From positions 269,268 through 333,267 of the forward strand of contig CAVQIT010000001.1 of the NCBI GenBank assembly GCA_963712655.1: DNA of 64,000 nucleotides. The letters are read 5' to 3'. Position numbers and translations under genes: made by a program. Positions 26,926 to 35,614 of this stretch are shown one piece after another (position 1 is the first letter of the stretch; each line of letters begins with the position of its first letter). The notes beneath the pieces were generated by a model. The model saw only the letters and a list, made by a program, of their open reading frames with translations. It searched no databases and was not told the origin of the DNA. The stretch comes from Pollutimonas sp963712655. GTDB taxonomy: Bacteria > Pseudomonadota > Gammaproteobacteria > Burkholderiales > Burkholderiaceae_B.

Positions 26926-27420
26926 ATGGCTTCCGATGGTTCCGTTGCACCGAAAGAACGCGTCAATATTGTTTATCGCCCCGCTACGGGCGATGCCAAA
27001 TCCGAAGTCGAACTGCCGTTGAAATTGCTGATCATCGGCGACTACACCTTGCGCGATGACGATACGCCGATCGAAGAGATGAAGCCGATCAATATCGACA
27101 AAGACAATTTCAACGACGTCCTCAAAGGGCAAAAACTGTCGCTCGATCTGTCCGTGCCGAACAAGCTCGACGACAAGGCTGATCCAGACGCGGTGTTGGC
27201 GGTGAACATGAAATTCGACTCCATCGACGATTTCTCACCCGACGCCATCGTCGACAAAGTTCCCGAGTTGCGCCAGATGATCGCCCTGCGCGACGCATTG
27301 AAGGCCTTGAAGGGGCCGCTGGGCAATATTCCCGATTTCCGCAAGAAAGTTCAGGAACTGATCGAAGACGAAGGCGTGCGCGCCCGTCTGCTGACTGAAC
27401 TCGGCATCGAAGACAAATAA
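26926..27420 (+). CDS. tssB: T6SS contractile sheath small subunit TssB (VipA)
   Basis: A 164-residue protein that pairs with TssC to build the contractile sheath in the cytoplasm. The N-terminal region KERVNIVYRPATGDAKSEVE and LPLKLLIIGDYT, and the middle RQMIALRDALKALKGPLGN, are typical of TssB. Length matches the family. It opens the cluster, with a 21-nt gap to tssC, and has its own AGGAGAAG site. Intact. Confidence 0.96.
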   Translation: MASDGSVAPKERVNIVYRPATGDAKSEVELPLKLLIIGDYTLRDDDTPIEEMKPINIDKDNFNDVLKGQKLSLDLSVPNKLDDKADPDAVLAVNMKFDSIDDFSPDAIVDKVPELRQMIALRDALKALKGPLGNIPDFRKKVQELIEDEGVRARLLTELGIEDK

Positions 27421-27441
27421 CCGCAAATCCAGGGGTACACG

Positions 27442-28929
27442 ATGAGTGAAGAGCAAAAGCAGGCCGACACGCCAGCCGCGGGCGCCGGTGAAACCAGCGA
27501 TTCCCTGCTGGACCAGTTGATCGAATCGGCGCGCATCAAGCCGGGCGACGATGCCTATTCAATTACCAAGCAAGGCATACAGGCATTCATATCGCAGTTG
27601 CTTGAGCCGCAGAATTCGGTTGAACGCATTACCCAGGCGACCGTGGACGGCATGATCGCCGACCTCGACAAAAAACTGTGCGCCCAGGTCGATTCCATTC
27701 TGCACCATGCGGACTACCAGAAAATCGAGTCCGCCTGGCGTTCATTGAAATTCCTGGTCGATCGCACCAATTTCCGCGAAAACGTCAAGATCCAGATGCT
27801 CAGCGTAAGCAAGAGCAAGCTGCTGGACGACTTCCAGGACGCGGCCGACATCACCAAGTCGGGGCTGTACAAGAACCTCTATACGGCCGAATACGGCCAG
27901 TTCGGCGGCCAGCCTTTCGGCGCCATCATTGCCAACTACGAGTTCGGCCCGGGCGGCCAGGACATCAAGCTGCTGCAATACGCGGCCAGCGTTTCGGCCA
28001 TGAGCCACGCGCCGTTCATCGCCGCCACGGGAGCGCAGTTCTTCGGTGTCGATTCCTACGATCAGTTGCCGAACCTGAAAGACCTGGCTTCTATCTTCGA
28101 GGGCCCTCAGTTCGTCAAGTGGAATGCTTTCCGCGAGTCCGAGGACGCCCGCTACGTCGGCCTGACGCTGCCGCATTTCCTTTTGCGCGTGCCCTATGGC
28201 GCCGATACCGTGCCGGCCAAGAAGTTCAATTACAAGGAAGACGTCTCCGGCGGCAATAACCAATTCCTTTGGGGCAATGCGGCGTTCGCCTTCGCCTCGC
28301 GCCTGACCGGCAGTTTTGCGGATTACCGCTGGTGCGCCAACGTAATCGGGCCCCAGGGCGGCGGCACGGTCAACGACCTGCCGGTGTACACCTACGAATC
28401 CATGGGCGAACTGCAGAACAAGATTCCCACTGAAGTCTTGATTTCCGAGCGCCGCGAGTTCGAACTGGCCGAGCAGGGTTTCATCGCATTGACGATGCGC
28501 AAGAACAGCGACAACGCCGCATTCTTCTCCGCCAATTCGGCGCAGAAGCCCAAGTTCTTCGGCAATAGCAAAGAAGGCAAGGAAGCCGAGCTCAATTACA
28601 AGCTCAGTACCCAGTTGCCCTACATGTTCGTGGTCAGCCGCCTGGCGCACTACATCAAGGTGATCCAGCGCGAAAACATCGGCACATGGAAAGAACGCGG
28701 CGATCTGGAAAACGAGCTCAACACATGGATACGCCAGTATGTGGCGGACATGGACAACCCCGCCGAAGGCGTGCGTAGCCGCCGTCCATTGCGCCAGGCC
28801 GAGATCGTCGTGGCCGATGTCGAGGGGGACCCAGGCTGGTACCGCGTAGACCTGAAGGTGCGTCCGCACTTCAAGTATATGGGCGCATCGTTCACCTTGT
28901 CGCTGGTCGGCAAGCTCGAGAAGAAATAA
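27442..28929 (+). CDS. tssC: T6SS contractile sheath large subunit TssC (VipB)
   Basis: A 495-residue protein forming the bulk of the sheath. Family motifs are visible: YQKIESAWRSLKFLVDRTNF, GLYKNLYTAEYGQFGGQPFG, FIAATGAQFFG, and near the end RRPLRQAEIVVADVEGDPGW. Length matches TssC. After contraction the sheath is disassembled by TssH. It is followed by a 255-bp leader before hcp that holds a perfect palindrome. Confidence 0.97.
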   Translation: MSEEQKQADTPAAGAGETSDSLLDQLIESARIKPGDDAYSITKQGIQAFISQLLEPQNSVERITQATVDGMIADLDKKLCAQVDSILHHADYQKIESAWRSLKFLVDRTNFRENVKIQMLSVSKSKLLDDFQDAADITKSGLYKNLYTAEYGQFGGQPFGAIIANYEFGPGGQDIKLLQYAASVSAMSHAPFIAATGAQFFGVDSYDQLPNLKDLASIFEGPQFVKWNAFRESEDARYVGLTLPHFLLRVPYGADTVPAKKFNYKEDVSGGNNQFLWGNAAFAFASRLTGSFADYRWCANVIGPQGGGTVNDLPVYTYESMGELQNKIPTEVLISERREFELAEQGFIALTMRKNSDNAAFFSANSAQKPKFFGNSKEGKEAELNYKLSTQLPYMFVVSRLAHYIKVIQRENIGTWKERGDLENELNTWIRQYVADMDNPAEGVRSRRPLRQAEIVVADVEGDPGWYRVDLKVRPHFKYMGASFTLSLVGKLEKK

Positions 28930-28934
28930 GGTGA

Positions 28935-28953
28935 TTGCCGGCCTGGCCGGCAA
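28935..28953 (+). other. perfect palindrome between tssC and hcp
   Basis: TTGCCGGCC and GGCCGGCAA separated by one base, starting five bases after the tssC stop. No U tract follows, so it is more likely an mRNA-stabilising or attenuating stem than a full terminator. It could set the ratio of hcp to sheath mRNA. Confidence 0.45.
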
Positions 28954-29184
28954 GCCGGAAAGCAACAAAAAGAAGCCTTTGTTTCATCCGTAACGGAGCA
29001 TCGGTTTTTCGACATGGACCAGTAACACAAGACCTTCAGAATGTGAAACATGCGCAGGACACATGAAGAAGGACTGAGCAGACTGCCCCGGTTTCGGCCG
29101 TGGCGGTAAATACGAAGACGGAGTCCGACAAGCAGGTGGTCTCCATTTACTCTAAACCATGAGATAAAGCTAAAGGAAATTATT

Positions 29185-29673
29185 ATGCCAATGCCATGCT
29201 ACCTCCTCCTTGAAGGCCAAAACCAAGGAAAAATCGAAGGCTCCGCCAAGGTCAAGGGCCATGAAGGCAAGATCCTGGTCCAGGCCGTGGACCACCTCAT
29301 CGAAATCCCGAAAAGCCCGCAAACTGGCCTGCCTACCGGCAAGCGCGTGCATTGCCCCATGACAGTCACCAAGGAAATCGACAAGTCGTCGCCCAAGCTG
29401 TTCCAGGCCTTGACGTCCGGCGAGCAGATGAAAGAGGTCACTCTCGAGTACTACCGCATTTCGCCCAAGGGCACCGAAGAAAAGTACTACACAGTCAAGT
29501 TGAGCAATGCCATCCTGACGAACATCCGTGCCTGGACGCCGAACTGCCTTACTCCCGCCAACCAGCAAATGGGCCACATGGAAGACGTTGCGTTCACGTA
29601 CGAGAAAATCACATGGACGTTCGATCCGGACGGCATCGAAGCCGAAGATTCCTGGTTGGCGCCGAAGTCCTAA
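29185..29673 (+). CDS. hcp: T6SS inner tube protein Hcp (TssD)
   Basis: A 162-residue Hcp-family protein whose hexamers stack into the secreted tube inside the sheath. KIEGSAKVKGHEGKILVQAVDH, KEIDKSSPKLFQALTSGEQ and the C-terminal YEKITWTFDPDGIEAEDSW are typical. It is preceded by AAAGGAAATTATT and a 255-bp untranslated stretch that could hold its own promoter, in line with the high Hcp output most T6SS need. Followed by tssE after 22 nt. Confidence 0.96.
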   Translation: MPMPCYLLLEGQNQGKIEGSAKVKGHEGKILVQAVDHLIEIPKSPQTGLPTGKRVHCPMTVTKEIDKSSPKLFQALTSGEQMKEVTLEYYRISPKGTEEKYYTVKLSNAILTNIRAWTPNCLTPANQQMGHMEDVAFTYEKITWTFDPDGIEAEDSWLAPKS

Positions 29674-29695
29674 GCAGGGCTGAGCGGAGCCGCGG

Positions 29696-30109
29696 GTGAG
29701 AGAGCGTCGCTTGCTCGAAAGGATAGCCGCTTGGGAGGAAGGTGATCTGCGCACCAACCAAACCCAGGTGGATATCCTCATGAAGTCAGTGATGGATCAT
29801 CTCACCCGCTTGCTCAATACGCGGCAGGGCAGCGTACAGATCGACCCTCTTTTCGGCGTTCCGGATTTCACCAATCTGGCAGGTGGCATGGCCGCCGGCT
29901 CCACCAGGGACATCGAAGAGGAAATCCGGCGCATGGTGCAAAAATATGAGCCCAGAATCAAGGCGCCCCGAGTAACATTGAACCGCGAATTGACCGATGT
30001 GCTGTCCATCAGGTTTTCCCTTGAAGGCACGCTGGAAGTCGATGATCGCGATATCCCATTACAAATATCGACAACAGTCGGTGCCAACGGCAAGGTGAAT
30101 ATCACCTGA
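29696..30109 (+). CDS. tssE: T6SS baseplate protein TssE (gp25-like)
   Basis: A 137-residue gp25-like baseplate wedge component. The N-terminal LLERIAAWEEGD and the central VMDHLTRLLNTRQGSVQIDP, then PDFTNL, are typical; GEE-like RREL features appear as the acidic region EEEIRRMVQKYEPRI. Start is GTG 29696 with GGAG upstream. It joins TssF, TssG and TssK in the baseplate. Confidence 0.93.
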   Translation: MRERRLLERIAAWEEGDLRTNQTQVDILMKSVMDHLTRLLNTRQGSVQIDPLFGVPDFTNLAGGMAAGSTRDIEEEIRRMVQKYEPRIKAPRVTLNRELTDVLSIRFSLEGTLEVDDRDIPLQISTTVGANGKVNIT

Positions 30110-30155
30110 TCGTCCATCGACATTGCGCATTCATTTCCTAGTCGGCGACTCCAAT

Positions 30156-31883
30156 ATGTTCAATCGATATTACGAAGAAGAGTTGAACAAGCTCAAGGGC
30201 CTGGCGGTGGAATTTGCGCAGAGCAATCCCGCGCTCGCGCCCATGCTGTCCGGCGCGTCGGCCGATCCCGATGTCGAACGCTTGCTGGAAGGCGTGGCTT
30301 TCCTGACCGGCCTGACGCGGCAAAAGCTGGATGATGAATTCCCCGAGTTCGTGCAAGAGCTCACGAACATGCTGTTCCCGCATTATTTGCGGCCTATTCC
30401 CGCCTCGACCTTGATCAGTTTTACCCCGGCCGGCATGCTTACGGAGAACGTGCGCGTTGCCGCGGGCACGACACTGGCCTCGGTGCCGGTGGACGGCACG
30501 CCATGCCATTTCCGCACCACTTGCGATCTGAATGTCCAGCCCCTGCGCCTGGCGGAAGTCAATGTGCTGAGCCTTGCCGGCACCGCGCCTGTGCTGATGA
30601 TGGATTTCGAACTGCAGGGCCTGACGCTGGCGCAATGGGAGTCGGACAGTATCCGTCTTTTCCTGGGCAGCGGCTACACCGACGCCGCAAAGCTGCTGCT
30701 GTTGCTGAGCAATCATGTGGTCAATGTCCGCATCGCCGGCGGCAACGGCGAGCGTTTCGAGCTGGGCGTCAAAGGACTGCGTCCCTCCGGCTTCGATCAT
30801 GAATTGCTGCCGTATCCCAGCCATGCGTTCAGCGGCTTTCGCACTATTCAGGAATTTTTCGTGCAACCCGAGAAATTCCTGTACATCGACATCGAGGGCT
30901 TGCGGCGCTGGACCGCGCGCGGCAATGGTTCCAGTTTCAGCGTATTCATTACCCTGGACCATGTTCCCGACTGGATGCCCGAAGTACGCGGCGACAGTTT
31001 CCAGCTCAACGTCGTGCCTGCGATCAATCTGTTCCCGCATGCGGCAGACCCTATCAGCCACGACCATCGCCTCACTGAATACCGGGTCATACCGGAAGGC
31101 CGTAATCGCCAGCACTTTCAGGTCTATGCCCTGGACGAGGTAATAGGTTATCAGCAAGGCGTCGCCAAAGAGCGGGTCTATCTGCCTTTCGGTCTTTTCA
31201 GGCACGACGGCCGCCGCGCCAAACTCAGCTATCGCACGACCATGCGGCCGGCCACTGTCGATCGCGGCAGCGAAGTCTTTCTTTCGGTGAATTATTCGCC
31301 GGGCGAGGCGCCGGTGCCCGAGACCCTGTCCATCCGCATGACCTGCACCAACCGAGCATTGCCGGAAAGCCTGAAACTGGGCGATATCAACCAGCCGACC
31401 AGCAGTTCGCCCGATCTCTTGCGTTTCCAGAACATTCGCGGCGTGACGCCTGCGCTCAATCCGCCCGTTGGCGAGGCCATGCTTTGGCGCCTGATCTCGC
31501 ATGTGTCGCTGAATTTTCTTTCCGTGGCCAACGCCGTCAATCTGCAGGCCATGCTGAATTTATATGTGTTTTCGGAGCGCCATGAGCAGGGCCAGGAGGC
31601 GGCCAACCGGCGCCGGGTGGATGGCATCCAGGAGGTCACCGCCACGCCCGAGACACGGTTGATCGGCCGCGGGGGCATCTTGCGCGGACAACTGATCCGC
31701 ATCAAATGCCGGCAGGACCATTTTGCCGGCATCGGCGACATGTATTTGTTCGGATGTGTGCTCGAGCGCTTTATTGCCGATTACGCCGGCATCAATTCCT
31801 ATACCCGCGTCGAACTGATCGATGCTTTTTCAGGAGCAACCTTCAAATGGGCGCCGAGACTGGGACAACAGTCGCTGTTGTAA
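30156..31883 (+). CDS. tssF: T6SS baseplate protein TssF
   Basis: A 575-residue TssF protein, near the family length. It starts MFNRYYEEELNKLKGLAVEF, the classic TssF N-terminus, and includes GLTRQKLDDEFPEF and TNMLFPHYLRPIPAS. ATG 30156 is preferred over a TTG at 30123. It forms the (TssF)2-TssG wedge. The stop lies 37 bases inside tssG, so the two are translationally coupled. Confidence 0.96.
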   Translation: MFNRYYEEELNKLKGLAVEFAQSNPALAPMLSGASADPDVERLLEGVAFLTGLTRQKLDDEFPEFVQELTNMLFPHYLRPIPASTLISFTPAGMLTENVRVAAGTTLASVPVDGTPCHFRTTCDLNVQPLRLAEVNVLSLAGTAPVLMMDFELQGLTLAQWESDSIRLFLGSGYTDAAKLLLLLSNHVVNVRIAGGNGERFELGVKGLRPSGFDHELLPYPSHAFSGFRTIQEFFVQPEKFLYIDIEGLRRWTARGNGSSFSVFITLDHVPDWMPEVRGDSFQLNVVPAINLFPHAADPISHDHRLTEYRVIPEGRNRQHFQVYALDEVIGYQQGVAKERVYLPFGLFRHDGRRAKLSYRTTMRPATVDRGSEVFLSVNYSPGEAPVPETLSIRMTCTNRALPESLKLGDINQPTSSSPDLLRFQNIRGVTPALNPPVGEAMLWRLISHVSLNFLSVANAVNLQAMLNLYVFSERHEQGQEAANRRRVDGIQEVTATPETRLIGRGGILRGQLIRIKCRQDHFAGIGDMYLFGCVLERFIADYAGINSYTRVELIDAFSGATFKWAPRLGQQSLL

Positions 31884-32827
31884 AAGACGCGCTGCTCGCC
31901 AACGGCGAAAAGTATGCTTATTTCCAGGCTGTCCGCCTGTTGCGTCTGTACGACCGCGGCGGCGTGCAGCACGGAAATCTGCGTGTGCGTCCCAAGCTCG
32001 GCCTGGGTTTTCCAGAAAACGACATCGACAGCATCGAGGCGCGGCCGGGCGGTGGTTATCGCATTACCGCCAATTTCTTCGGTTTATACGGCGTCGCGTC
32101 GCCGCTGCCTACCTACTATACCGAGGACTTGTTCGAGGAAGAGCGCGAAGGCCGGCATGTCACGCGCGAGTTTCTCGATATTGCGCACTATGCGCTCTAT
32201 CCGCTGCTGTTCGATGCGTGGTCCAAGTACAGGCTAGAGCAACGCATCGTCGAGCAGGAAGATACGTCGGTACTGAATCACCTGTACGCTTTCGTTGGAC
32301 TTGACGATCCCGAACTGCGCATCAGTCTATTGCCCGGCAGCGCGGAATTGTTGCGCTACGCGGGCCTGATCAACCAGCGGCCGCGTTCCGCATTGGGCTT
32401 GCAAACCATGCTTGGCGATGCCTTTGCGGGCGCCCGCATCGAGATCGACAGCTGTGTATTGCACACGCTGCCCATTCCCCCCGACCAGCAATGGCGCCTT
32501 GGCGGCCAAGGGCACAGCCTGGGCGAGGACGTCTATCTTGGATCGCAGATCGATGATTACAGCAGCGCCCTGCGTATCCGCATGTCAGATGTGCCGCAGG
32601 CCTTGTTTCATGACTTGCTGCCCGGTGCGGCAAGTCACCAGCGCTTGCGCTTCTTGACCCGATTCTATCTGACAGATCCTTTCGATGTGGACGTGGAACT
32701 CAATCTGCGCCACGACGATGCGCGTGCCGCACGCACCAACAGTAAACAATGGTCGCGCCTCGGCCTGGACACCTGGCTGACGCCGGAACAGGCGAACGAA
32801 CCCACACGCGTCAAATTCACACTTTAA
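31847..32827 (+). CDS. tssG: T6SS baseplate protein TssG
   Basis: A 326-residue TssG. KYAYFQAVRLLRLYDRG, VRPKLGLGFPENDIDSIE and FGLYGVASPLPTYYTEDL are family hallmarks. ATG 31847 has AGGAG upstream and lies within the end of tssF. The gene is 36 nt before tssH. Confidence 0.95.
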   Translation: MGAETGTTVAVVKDALLANGEKYAYFQAVRLLRLYDRGGVQHGNLRVRPKLGLGFPENDIDSIEARPGGGYRITANFFGLYGVASPLPTYYTEDLFEEEREGRHVTREFLDIAHYALYPLLFDAWSKYRLEQRIVEQEDTSVLNHLYAFVGLDDPELRISLLPGSAELLRYAGLINQRPRSALGLQTMLGDAFAGARIEIDSCVLHTLPIPPDQQWRLGGQGHSLGEDVYLGSQIDDYSSALRIRMSDVPQALFHDLLPGAASHQRLRFLTRFYLTDPFDVDVELNLRHDDARAARTNSKQWSRLGLDTWLTPEQANEPTRVKFTL

Positions 32828-32863
32828 AAATCGTACACGCTGTTATATCAACGGAGAAGAACA

Positions 32864-35512
32864 ATGTTGTTGGTAGAATTGAAACCACTGGTGGGCCGTC
32901 TGAATACTTATTGCAAGCAGGCGCTGGAAGACGGCGTCGGCTTGTGCGTATCGCGCGGGCATTACGAAATCACAGTCGAACACTTGCTGGTCAAGCTGTT
33001 CGACGAACTGCAGGCGGACATTCCGCTCTTGCTGCGTCAGCACGATGTCGATGCGGCGCTCGTCAAGCGCGCCATCGAGCGCTCGATCGAGGACATGCGC
33101 ACCGGCAATGCCGGCCGTCCGGCGTTTTCGCCGCTGCTGCTGGAATTGCTGCAGGATGCCTGGCTGATCGCATCGGTCAGCCTGCACGAAACACGCATTC
33201 GTTCCGGCGCCTTGTTGTTGGCGTTCCTGGCGCGCGCCACCTATTATGCGACCGGCGATTATGCCGAGCCTCTGCGCGCCTTGAACCGTGAAAGCCTGCT
33301 TGCATCATTCGGGCAAATTTGCGGCGCCTCAATCGAGGAGTCCGCAGGCGCTTCGGCCGAGGGCGAGACGTCATCGGCCGGCGCGGCGGCTGGCGGCGAC
33401 GGCAGCGCGATTGCGCGTTTCTGCGAAAATTTCACTGAAAAAGCCCGTGCCGGCAATATCGATCCGGTGTTCGGCCGCGATATGGAAATTCGCCAGATGG
33501 TCGATATTCTGGCGCGTCGCCGCAAGAACAACCCGATTTGCGTCGGCGATCCGGGCGTGGGCAAGACGGCGGTGGTCGAAGGCTTGGCCTTGCGCATTGT
33601 GGATGGCGATGTGCCCGACTCGCTCAAGGATGTCACCATTCTTGGCCTGGACATGGGCTTGCTGCAGGCGGGCGCCAGCGTCAAGGGCGAATTCGAGAAC
33701 CGGCTCAAAGGCGTGATCAACGAGATCAAAGCCTCCGCCAAGCCTATCATCCTGTTCATCGATGAAGCTCATACACTGATCGGCGCGGGCGGCCAGGCCG
33801 GCACATCGGATGCCGCCAATCTGCTCAAGCCCGCGCTGGCGCGCGGCGAGTTGCGTACCATTGCAGCCACTACCTGGGCCGAATACAAAAAGTACTTCGA
33901 AAAAGACGCGGCGCTGGCGCGGCGCTTTCAACTGGTCAAGCTCGACGAGCCAGATCTGGCAACCGCCATCCTGATCCTGCGCGGGCTTAAGGAAAAGTAC
34001 GAAGAGGTGCACCAGGTGGTCATGCGCGACGATGCTATCGTCGCCGCTGCCGAGCTGTCCAGCCGCTACATTACCGGCCGGCAATTGCCGGACAAGGCCG
34101 TCGATTTGCTTGATACCGCCTGCGCGCGCGTCAAGGTACTGCAAAGCGCCAAGCCAGATGTGCTGGAAGACAAGGAACGCCAGATCCAGGCTTTGGGGCG
34201 CGAGAAGAGCGGCCTGGAGCGCGATCAGGACAACCAGCAGCCGGTGGATCTGGCAAGGCTGGCCGCGATCGACGGATTGTTGACGGCACTGGCCGCCGAA
34301 GCCGACGCATTGCGCGCAATCTGGCAAACGCAAAAAGCCGCGGCCGACATTCTGCTGGCGGCGCGCACCGCGCGGCGGGAGGCAAAGTCCGCCGATGCGC
34401 CGCAAGCCGAACTCGATGCGCTTGCCGAAACCATCGCGGCCGCCAGCCTTGCCTTCAAAGAGGCGCAGGGCGCGCAAGCGCTGGTGCGGGTCGATGTCGA
34501 TCCCGATGTCGTGGCCAAGGTGATCTCCGACTGGACCGGCATCCCGGCCGGCAAGATGTTGCGCGACCAGGCCGAAAGCGTCATGCGCATGGCCGAAACC
34601 TTGAGCGCGCGCATCCGGGGGCAAGACCACGCCATGCATCAGGTGGCGGAAATCCTCAAGACCGCGAAATCGGGCCTCAAGGATCCGCAGCAGCCGATGG
34701 GCGTCTTCCTGTTGGCGGGGCCGTCGGGTGTCGGCAAGACCGAGACGGCGCTGTCGGTAGCCGATATCCTGTTCGGCGATGAAAAGTCGACAGTAGTGGT
34801 CAACATGAGCGAATTCCAGGAGAAGCACAACATCAGCCGCCTGATCGGTTCGCCGCCGGGTTATGTGGGCTATGGCGAGGGCGGCGTATTGACCGAGGCG
34901 GTGCGCCAGCGGCCTTATTCGGTGGTGCTGCTCGACGAGGTCGAGAAAGCCCATCTGGATGTGTTGAACCTGTTTTACCAGGTATTCGACAAGGGCATGC
35001 TGTCGGACGGCGAAGGCAAGGAAATCGACTTCTCGAACACCGTAATCTTCCTGACTTCGAACCTTGCCACGGATGTCATCACCGAAATGACCGCCGGCGA
35101 CGAAAAGCCCGATGCCGAAACGCTGCTGGCCGCGGTGCGGCCGATATTGTCCAACCATTTCAAGCCGGCGCTGCTGGCGCGCATGACCGTGATTCCCTAT
35201 TTCACGCTTGCGCAAGACGCGTTGGCCGGTATCGTCCGCCTGAAACTGAACAAGATCGTGCAGCGCCTTGCCCACAACAACAAGATGCGTTTCACCTACA
35301 GCGATGCGGTGGTTCAGCAAATCGCGGCGCGCTGCACCGAAGTCGAAACCGGCGCGCGCAATATCGATTTCATCTTGCGCGGCAATATCATGCCGCTGAT
35401 GTCGCAGGAAATCCTGGCCCGCATGAGCAGCGAAGCCGCGCCGGCCGACATTGCGCTGGAGGTCGACGAGGCGGGCGAATTCTCTGTGTCATTCCAGGAT
35501 AGCGCGGCGTAG
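32864..35512 (+). CDS. tssH: T6SS sheath-recycling AAA+ ATPase TssH (ClpV)
   Basis: An 882-residue Clp/Hsp100 protein that extracts and recycles contracted TssBC sheath. Order: N-terminal double Clp domain (1-160), first AAA domain with GDPGVGKTAVVEG near 228 and LFIDEAHT near 298, coiled-coil middle domain (about 410-540), second AAA domain with GPSGVGKTETALS near 619 and the Walker B VVLLDEVEKAH. Intact and of usual length, with GGAGAAGAACA before the ATG. Confidence 0.97.
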   Translation: MLLVELKPLVGRLNTYCKQALEDGVGLCVSRGHYEITVEHLLVKLFDELQADIPLLLRQHDVDAALVKRAIERSIEDMRTGNAGRPAFSPLLLELLQDAWLIASVSLHETRIRSGALLLAFLARATYYATGDYAEPLRALNRESLLASFGQICGASIEESAGASAEGETSSAGAAAGGDGSAIARFCENFTEKARAGNIDPVFGRDMEIRQMVDILARRRKNNPICVGDPGVGKTAVVEGLALRIVDGDVPDSLKDVTILGLDMGLLQAGASVKGEFENRLKGVINEIKASAKPIILFIDEAHTLIGAGGQAGTSDAANLLKPALARGELRTIAATTWAEYKKYFEKDAALARRFQLVKLDEPDLATAILILRGLKEKYEEVHQVVMRDDAIVAAAELSSRYITGRQLPDKAVDLLDTACARVKVLQSAKPDVLEDKERQIQALGREKSGLERDQDNQQPVDLARLAAIDGLLTALAAEADALRAIWQTQKAAADILLAARTARREAKSADAPQAELDALAETIAAASLAFKEAQGAQALVRVDVDPDVVAKVISDWTGIPAGKMLRDQAESVMRMAETLSARIRGQDHAMHQVAEILKTAKSGLKDPQQPMGVFLLAGPSGVGKTETALSVADILFGDEKSTVVVNMSEFQEKHNISRLIGSPPGYVGYGEGGVLTEAVRQRPYSVVLLDEVEKAHLDVLNLFYQVFDKGMLSDGEGKEIDFSNTVIFLTSNLATDVITEMTAGDEKPDAETLLAAVRPILSNHFKPALLARMTVIPYFTLAQDALAGIVRLKLNKIVQRLAHNNKMRFTYSDAVVQQIAARCTEVETGARNIDFILRGNIMPLMSQEILARMSSEAAPADIALEVDEAGEFSVSFQDSAA

Positions 35513-35614
35513 ATGATGGGAGCGTCACGCTGGCGCGTTACAACGGTAACCAGGCTGATATAAACCGGTAAGGCGGAGATGGGAACATGGCGCAAATCAA
35601 TCAGGGATGGAAGA

